In this document: one piece after another, positions 15,586 to 19,277 of the stretch
Position numbering within the stretch: the stretch's first letter is position 1
Layout: each line of letters starts with the position of its first letter
Assembly: GCA_900541395.1 (NCBI GenBank)
Contig: UQJT01000042.1
Location: 1-19,277 of the forward strand
Reading direction: 5' to 3'
DNA from: an uncultured Desulfovibrio sp.
GTDB lineage: Bacteria > Desulfobacterota > Desulfovibrionia > Desulfovibrionales > Desulfovibrionaceae
Length of the DNA: 19,277 nucleotides
Notes under the pieces: model-generated
Databases searched by the model: none
What the model was told of the DNA's origin: nothing
Seen by the model: only the letters and a program-made list of their open reading frames with translations
Translations under genes and position numbers: made by a program

Positions 15586-15736
15586 TTAGAGCATTTTGCT
15601 TTTGAAATTGTCCCATTTCAAAAGCGGCGCTGCCGTCATTTCGCCTGAAAAGCGTGGTTTTCAGGCTCATTCGGCGCGGGCGGCCGCTTCCGCGGCCGCC
15701 GGAGCGGTTGCCGTTTTCAACAGCAAACCGCTCTAA
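15586..15736. repeat. 151-bp element with terminal inverted repeats (MITE- or REP-like)
   Basis: The left end TTAGAGCATTTTGCTTTTGAAA and the reverse complement of the right end TTAGAGCGGTTTGCTGTTGAAA agree at 19 of 22 bases. Inside are three further hairpins: TTTTGAAAT/ATTTCAAAA (15600-15622), CCTGAAAA/TTTTCAGG (15644-15665) and a GCGGCCGC-type stem around 15680-15698. No ORF and no clear target-site duplication are seen. A third copy of the end sequence lies at 7493-7514. Confidence 0.65.
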
Positions 15737-15739
15737 CGG

Positions 15740-15784
15740 CCACAGCGCCCGGCCGGGCGCGTTACGCCTGACCGGGCACTGTGG
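15740..15784. repeat. GC-rich inverted repeat next to the 151-bp element
   Basis: CCACAGCGCCCGG (15740-15752) and CCGGGCACTGTGG (15772-15784) are inverted repeats with one mismatch in 13. The left arm overlaps the 16-base perfect palindrome GCGCCCGGCCGGGCGC. No T-run follows on either strand, so it resembles a REP-type hairpin more than a terminator. Confidence 0.5.
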
Positions 15785-15796
15785 GGAGGAAAATCG

Positions 15797-15841
15797 AAAA
15801 AATGAACCGCGTCGAAAAGGTTCGTTACGGACGACGCGGTT
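15797..15841 (-). terminator. Intrinsic terminator of small exported protein copy 3
   Basis: On the minus strand AACCGCGTCG (15841-15832) pairs perfectly with CGACGCGGTT (15814-15805) across a 17-base loop and is followed by CATTTTTTCGATTTT. The stem begins with the last base of the gene's TAA stop codon. Confidence 0.85.
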
Positions 15842-16194
15842 TAGCGGACGTCGGAATACGGGACGACCAGCACGCCTGTTTCAGGGACGACCAGCACTTC
15901 CTGCCCTGAAGGGACCGTGCGCTGAGGGATGATGCGTACGGCGCTGTTGGAATTGTCGGGCTGGGCATAGCCCGGTTGAGGCACAATGAAGGTACGGGCA
16001 GGCGCGGTCTGAGTCAGCGCATTGTCCTGAAAGCCGGGGGTCCAGGGCGACAACATCTGATCACCCTGGGTGTTGGTCCCCGCGTTGGGCAGATACGAGC
16101 TTTCGGCCTCGACGGCCGAAGCGGGTCGGGCAAAGCCCAAAGCGGCCGCAACGGCCACCCCGCACAGAGCGGCGACAACGAAAGAACTTTTCAT
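15841..16194 (-). CDS. Small exported protein, QDxMxxPW family, copy 3 (longest)
   Basis: The 117-residue product has a signal peptide (MKSSFVVAALCGVAVAAALGF, then ARPASA, cleavage probably before VEAESS). The mature chain shares with copies 1 and 2 the segment TQGDQMLSPWTPGFQDNA, then adds a tail rich in Pro, Val and Gln with repeated IVPQ, IIPQ, LVVPETG and LVVPY pieces, suggesting an extended or beta-rich region. No cysteine is present after cleavage. The start has GGGAG upstream. It has its own sigma-54 promoter and its own terminator, so it is monocistronic. A TCCGGTT/AACCGGA inverted repeat (16210-16225) lies in the untranslated leader just before the ribosome binding site. Function unknown; a periplasmic or outer-envelope location is predicted. 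Confidence 0.82.
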   Translation of the reverse strand: MKSSFVVAALCGVAVAAALGFARPASAVEAESSYLPNAGTNTQGDQMLSPWTPGFQDNALTQTAPARTFIVPQPGYAQPDNSNSAVRIIPQRTVPSGQEVLVVPETGVLVVPYSDVR

Positions 16195-16285
16195 AATAAC
16201 ACTCCCTGTTCCGGTTGGAACCGGATAAATGGTGAAAGCATGGCGTAATCCGGCACGTCGGTAAAAACGCACTCACTCCCGGCAA

Positions 16286-16302
16286 TGCACAAGCCATGCC
16301 AA
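16286..16302 (-). promoter_or_regulatory. Sigma-54 (RpoN) promoter of small exported protein copy 3
   Basis: The minus-strand sequence TTGGCATGGCTTGTGCA has GG and GC elements 10 bases apart and matches TGGCAYG-N4-TTGCA with one mismatch (G for T). Predicted transcription start is near 16275, about 80 bases before the start codon, the same geometry as in front of copy 2. Confidence 0.7.
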
Positions 16303-16830
16303 CACCATGTAAATCTGAAAATATATTTTTTTATTGTCTACTATATAACCTATATCGCCATATAATGTTTATCATTGTACAATTTTCGTTCTTATTTTAT
16401 CGGAATTGAACAAAAAAATGAACATTGCGATGATAAAATCAATGGCAAAAATACAATTACTCCATGAATAATTATCATGTGTGAAACCTACAATTATAGA
16501 CAACTTCAATACAAAATTTACAATATATTGCTCCATATCGGCAGTAATGACGATGAGGGCGTCATCCTAAGGCTATCACCCGGCATTTGATTGATCTTTT
16601 TTTGAAAACTCACGTTGGCGCAAAAACAGTCCGTGTTCCGCACGGGCCTGCGGCGGCCGCCAGGGGGCGAAGGATCCTTATGAACGGCGACGCCTGGATG
16701 AGGCTCCCTTAGACCGGCGCTGAAGGATGGAACTTGCCTTCCGCCCCGATCCGGGGCAATCTTCTACGTCGGACGTTTTCCGCGCCGCCACGGGGCTGCG
16801 CCGGACCGACCATGAAGGAGTCCTGTTCTC
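16303..16830. other. Gene-free spacer, AT-rich for about 300 bases
   Basis: From about 16310 to 16600 the sequence is strikingly AT-rich against a GC-rich background and has stops in all frames. It contains the palindrome ATTGTACAAT (16374-16383) and the inverted pair TTGTCTA (16334-16340) and TAGACAA (16496-16502), which could be activator sites for the sigma-54 promoter downstream. From 16600 to 16830 it returns to high GC and forms the leader of the yqeB-type gene. I see no RNA gene or clear promoter for that gene. Confidence 0.5.
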
Positions 16831-17637
16831 ATGCCTGATCTCGCACAAACCGTCATTCTGTTCCGGGGCGCGGGCGACGTGGCCACCGGCGCGGCTCTGC
16901 GCCTGTACGGCGCGGGGCTGCGGCGCCTGATCTTTCTGGAAATTCCCCAACCTATGGCCGTACGCCGCACGGTAAGCTTTTCCGAAGCCGTATACGAGGG
17001 CCGTATCACGGTGGAAGGGGTCACCGCTCTACGAGCCGAAACTCCGGCCGATTTTGCGTCGATTTGGGCTCGCGGGGCCGTGCCGGTCCTCGTGGACCCC
17101 GCCGGACGTTGCGTGGCCGACATCCGGCCCGAAGTGGTGGTGGAAGCCACTATCGCCAAAACAAATATCGGCGTGACACGCGCCGACGCCCCCCTGGTCA
17201 TCGGCGTGGGACCGGGCTTCACGGCCGGAGAGGATGTGCATCGGGTGGTGGAAACCAAGCGAGGTTTCCTCATGGGCCGCCTGTTGCGGGAAGGTTCCGC
17301 CGCGCCCAATACAGGACGTCCGGGCGTGGTCATGGGCTATGATGTGGAACGCGTGTTGCGCGCCCCCTGCTCCGGCCTGTTCGAGACCAGTCTCGACATC
17401 GGGGGCGCCATACGGGCGGGCGAAGCTGCGGGCACGGTGGACGGCACCCCCGTCTTGTCGCAAATCGACGGCATTATCCGCGGCCTGTTGCGGTCGGGGC
17501 TGCGCGTGGCCGAGGGAGCCAAACTGGGCGACGTGGAGCCGCGCAACAATGTGGGATTCGATAAAGTGTCCGACAAAGGCATGGCCGTGGGCGGCGCATT
17601 GCTGGAGGCCGTTCTGGAGCATGTTCTGCTCGGCTGA
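16831..17637 (+). CDS. yqeB: Selenium-dependent molybdenum hydroxylase accessory protein, YqeB/EF2563 family
   Basis: The 268-residue protein has the family's hallmark N-terminus: ILFRGAGDVATGAALRL (nucleotide-binding-like, 9-25), FLEIPQPMAVRRTVSFSEAVYEGRITVEG, and later VVEATIAKTN and VIGVGPGFTAGEDVHRVVETKRG. In other bacteria this gene lies in clusters for selenium-dependent molybdenum hydroxylases (with YqeC, XdhC-like and MocA-like proteins), and it is thought to help mature the labile-selenium enzyme; its chemistry is not established as far as I know. Here it stands alone on the plus strand with no such partners in view. The ATG at 16831 has AAGGAG 10 bases upstream. It converges on the DUF2325 gene with a shared hairpin between them. 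The symbol is applied by family resemblance. Confidence 0.9.
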   Translation: MPDLAQTVILFRGAGDVATGAALRLYGAGLRRLIFLEIPQPMAVRRTVSFSEAVYEGRITVEGVTALRAETPADFASIWARGAVPVLVDPAGRCVADIRPEVVVEATIAKTNIGVTRADAPLVIGVGPGFTAGEDVHRVVETKRGFLMGRLLREGSAAPNTGRPGVVMGYDVERVLRAPCSGLFETSLDIGGAIRAGEAAGTVDGTPVLSQIDGIIRGLLRSGLRVAEGAKLGDVEPRNNVGFDKVSDKGMAVGGALLEAVLEHVLLG

Positions 17638-17728
17638 ACCTCCGTTGTTCCGGGGTGGCGCCGGAGGCAACGCCCCCCGCCCCTCGGCGTGCCCGGGGGC
17701 GGAGGCCTTACCGAGCGGGCGGGCAAAG

Positions 17729-17760
17729 GCCGGACCGCCTGAAACAACGGTCCGGCTTGC
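17729..17760. terminator. Shared hairpin between two convergent genes
   Basis: GCCGGACCG (17729-17737) and CGGTCCGGC (17748-17756) form a perfect 9-bp stem with a 10-base loop, placed between the stops at 17637 and 17773. On the plus strand it is followed by TTGCTTCT, on the minus strand by CTTTGCC. The T-runs are short, so its strength is uncertain. Confidence 0.55.
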
Positions 17761-17772
17761 TTCTGCGAAGAC

Positions 17773-18927
17773 TTAGGCCGCCGACGAAGCGTTGGCGGCG
17801 TGGGCTCCGATAACGCCCGCCACCGCGCTGAGGCTGAAATTGGGCATCATGTGCACGGGCTTGCGATATTTCTTGGCCAGATTTTTGACCAGGACGCAAG
17901 CCCCGTGACTGTTGCAGTTCACCGGGCACAGCACAACGTCGGCGCGTTGCAGACTTTTTTCCAGTTGCCTGGCTCCGCCGCGCATATGGCCCGCGTGATA
18001 TTCCAGCACGCCGCCTCTCTCCTCCACCAACTTGCGATACAGCGTTTCCATACGTTCAATACCGCCCACGATGAGCACCCGCTTGCGGCACAGATCGAAC
18101 GAAGGGCACTGTTCATTGCAATGGGCCGTATCACAGGTCAAAATTTCCTGAGCCGCCGCGTCCCGGGGCGCGACGGCCTGCTCCAGCCTCTGTTCCAATT
18201 CGGCCAAGCGCGCCCGCAATTCGCTTTGGACGTTTTCCTGTTCCATCAACAGAGCTTCGGCCGCCGCCACCTCGTCCCGCAGCCGTGCGTTGTCCCTCTC
18301 CAGTTCGGCCACGCGCTCCCCCGCCCCGTTTTGGGGCAATTCCCGCACGGAACGGGCGGCCGCTCGCCGAATCGCGGCCCGTTCGCTTTCCAATCGGCCC
18401 GCCAGCTTCCGCAGTTTTTCCACCTCGGCGCCCAGCGCCGCCCGTTCCGCATCCAGCGCGACCAGCCGATGCTCGTTGCGCTGCAACTTTTTATTCGCGG
18501 CCTCCAGCTCGGCCCGCATCCGAGTCTGTTCCTCGGCCAGGCCGTGCATGGCCATGTGCAGGCGGCCGTATAACGTACGCCGCGCGACGTCGGACAGGGG
18601 GCGTGTGGCGGCCGCCCACAGTTCGGCCCGACAATCGCCGGCGGCAAAGGCCTCCAGCCACGCCCGGACGAAATCGTCTTCCGGCAGAGCGCGCAACGGG
18701 GCCGCCCGTCGTTCGTACTTGGTTTTCAGCAGACGCAATACCGGCGCAGCGGACGAACCTCCTAAAATCTGTACCAACAGCTCGTGCATATCGTAACGGC
18801 TCAGTCCGTCGGGTCCCAGACCAAGCTTTTTAAGGAGGCAGCGCTGTTCCACAGGGGACAGACACACCCCCACCACCGGGCAGCGAAACAACTCGTCCAC
18901 TTCACAAAAAGTTGTTTGCGTCGGCAT
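17773..18927 (-). CDS. DUF2325 protein with long coiled coil and cysteine clusters
   Basis: The C-terminal 105 residues of this 384-residue protein match the DUF2325 pattern: RVLIVGGIERMETLYRKLVEE, HAGHMRGG, then ADVVLCPVNCNSHGACVLVKNLAKKYRKPV. The N-terminal domain (1-120) has four cysteines (C8, C16, C22, C30). A long heptad-rich coiled coil covers about 125-252. Just before the DUF2325 domain is a further cluster C265, C270, C274, C280, and within it C334, C338, C344, so metal or redox chemistry is plausible. The start at 18927 is chosen because AGGAGG lies 8 bases upstream; an in-frame start ten codons earlier would include that site. No signal peptide or membrane segment is seen. The molecular function of DUF2325 is unknown to me. 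Confidence 0.88.
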   Translation of the reverse strand: MPTQTTFCEVDELFRCPVVGVCLSPVEQRCLLKKLGLGPDGLSRYDMHELLVQILGGSSAAPVLRLLKTKYERRAAPLRALPEDDFVRAWLEAFAAGDCRAELWAAATRPLSDVARRTLYGRLHMAMHGLAEEQTRMRAELEAANKKLQRNEHRLVALDAERAALGAEVEKLRKLAGRLESERAAIRRAAARSVRELPQNGAGERVAELERDNARLRDEVAAAEALLMEQENVQSELRARLAELEQRLEQAVAPRDAAAQEILTCDTAHCNEQCPSFDLCRKRVLIVGGIERMETLYRKLVEERGGVLEYHAGHMRGGARQLEKSLQRADVVLCPVNCNSHGACVLVKNLAKKYRKPVHMMPNFSLSAVAGVIGAHAANASSAA

Positions 18928-18975
18928 GGTAATTCCTCCTATTTTTTTTGGATTCAAAAATGAAATTCTTTTTCA

Positions 18976-19005
18976 ATTAAAAAAGATAAAAAACTCTCTT
19001 GTCAA
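18976..19005 (-). promoter_or_regulatory. Likely sigma-70 promoter of the DUF2325 gene
   Basis: On the minus strand a perfect TTGACA (19005-19000) and TTTAAT (18981-18976) are 18 bases apart, in an AT-rich stretch about 50 bases before the start codon at 18927. Confidence 0.7.
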
Positions 19006-19091
19006 GAAAAACATAGTCGCGCGCCTTGAGGCAAACCTCGCTTTGCTCTTGCGGGCCGACATCGCGTCGGACTCTCGACCGAAGAGACCGC

Positions 19092-19277
19092 CCCTGCTCC
19101 GTCGGACAAGGGGACGAGGAACATCAGTCCGTCCGAGAGCGCTCCGGCGTTTCTTCCACCGGAACTTCGGCATCTTCTCCCTGCTCCGTCGGACAAGGGG
19201 ACGAGGAACATCAGTCCGTCCGAGAGCGCTCCGGCGTTTCTTCCACCGGAACTTCGGCATCTTCTCCCTGCTCCGTC
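19092..19277. repeat. 87-bp perfect tandem repeat, continuing past the right edge
   Basis: Two complete identical units (19092-19178 and 19179-19265) are followed by the first 12 bases of a third (19266-19277). The period of 87 is a multiple of three, and several frames on both strands are open through it; one minus frame would encode a 29-residue basic repeat starting MPKFRWKKRRSALG. Each unit contains short inverted repeats (TCGGAC with GTCCGA; TCCGG with CCGGA). There are no spacers, so it is not a CRISPR array. 19006-19091 is unique sequence with no supported gene. Confidence 0.9.

Noticed and set aside
15232..15670. Short ORFs in the repeat-rich spacer
   Set aside because: They overlap hairpins and the inverted-repeat element, have no ribosome binding sites and show no protein-like features.
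14629..16194. Lipoprotein signal (cysteine in LALC) in the small exported proteins
   Set aside because: The residue before cysteine is Leu, the cysteine is too near the N-terminus, and a good signal peptidase I site (AxA) follows at the end of the hydrophobic core.
19092..19277. CRISPR array or phage repeat
   Set aside because: The 87-bp units are directly abutting and identical, with no variable spacers and no leader or cas genes.

Overview
The window reads as a GC-rich chromosome segment of a Desulfovibrio-like sulfate reducer (Desulfovibrionaceae). The inference rests on two blocks recalled from that group: a chemotaxis operon that mixes che genes with a ParA ATPase and a HEAT-repeat protein, and a complete hydG-hydE-hydF set for maturing [FeFe]-hydrogenase. 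I ran no database search.

Layout. (1) 1-7207, minus strand: a chemotaxis operon transcribed cheB > HEAT-repeat protein > cheR (with a repeat-rich N-terminal extension) > parA-like > cheW-domain protein > cheY > cheA, the last running off the left edge. Several junctions overlap by 7-8 bases. A sigma-70-type promoter lies before cheB. (2) 7330-7551: a tRNA-Pro(CGG) gene on the plus strand with its own promoter and terminator, then the terminator of the next minus-strand gene. (3) 7639-9987, minus: a 782-residue protein with one canonical EF-hand and C-terminal membrane segments, function unknown. (4) 10106-14180, minus: a TM1266-type hydrogenase regulator, then hydG, hydE and hydF. An approximately 215-base structured leader ending in an intrinsic terminator lies between the likely promoter and the first gene, which suggests attenuation control. 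(5) 14629-16194, minus: three related genes for very small exported proteins sharing a QDxMxxPW-like motif. Two have well-matched sigma-54 (-24/-12) promoters. Between the second and third are repeat elements, one a 151-bp element with terminal inverted repeats. (6) 16303-16830: a mostly AT-rich spacer without genes. (7) 16831-17637, plus: a YqeB/EF2563-type accessory protein of the selenium-dependent molybdenum hydroxylase system. (8) 17773-18927, minus, convergent: a DUF2325 protein with a long coiled coil and cysteine clusters. (9) 19092-19277: an 87-bp perfect tandem repeat continuing past the right edge.

How the genes work together. Region 1 encodes the sensory kinase, adaptor, response regulator and both adaptation enzymes, with a ParA/extended-CheW pair that may position the array at the pole. 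Region 4 makes the 2Fe subcluster of the H-cluster of [FeFe]-hydrogenase: HydG makes the Fe-CO/CN precursor, HydE processes it and HydF is scaffold and delivery GTPase. The hydrogenase itself is not in the window. The least explained parts are the hyd leader, the sigma-54-driven small exported protein family, the CheR repeat region, the EF-hand membrane protein and the 87-bp repeat.
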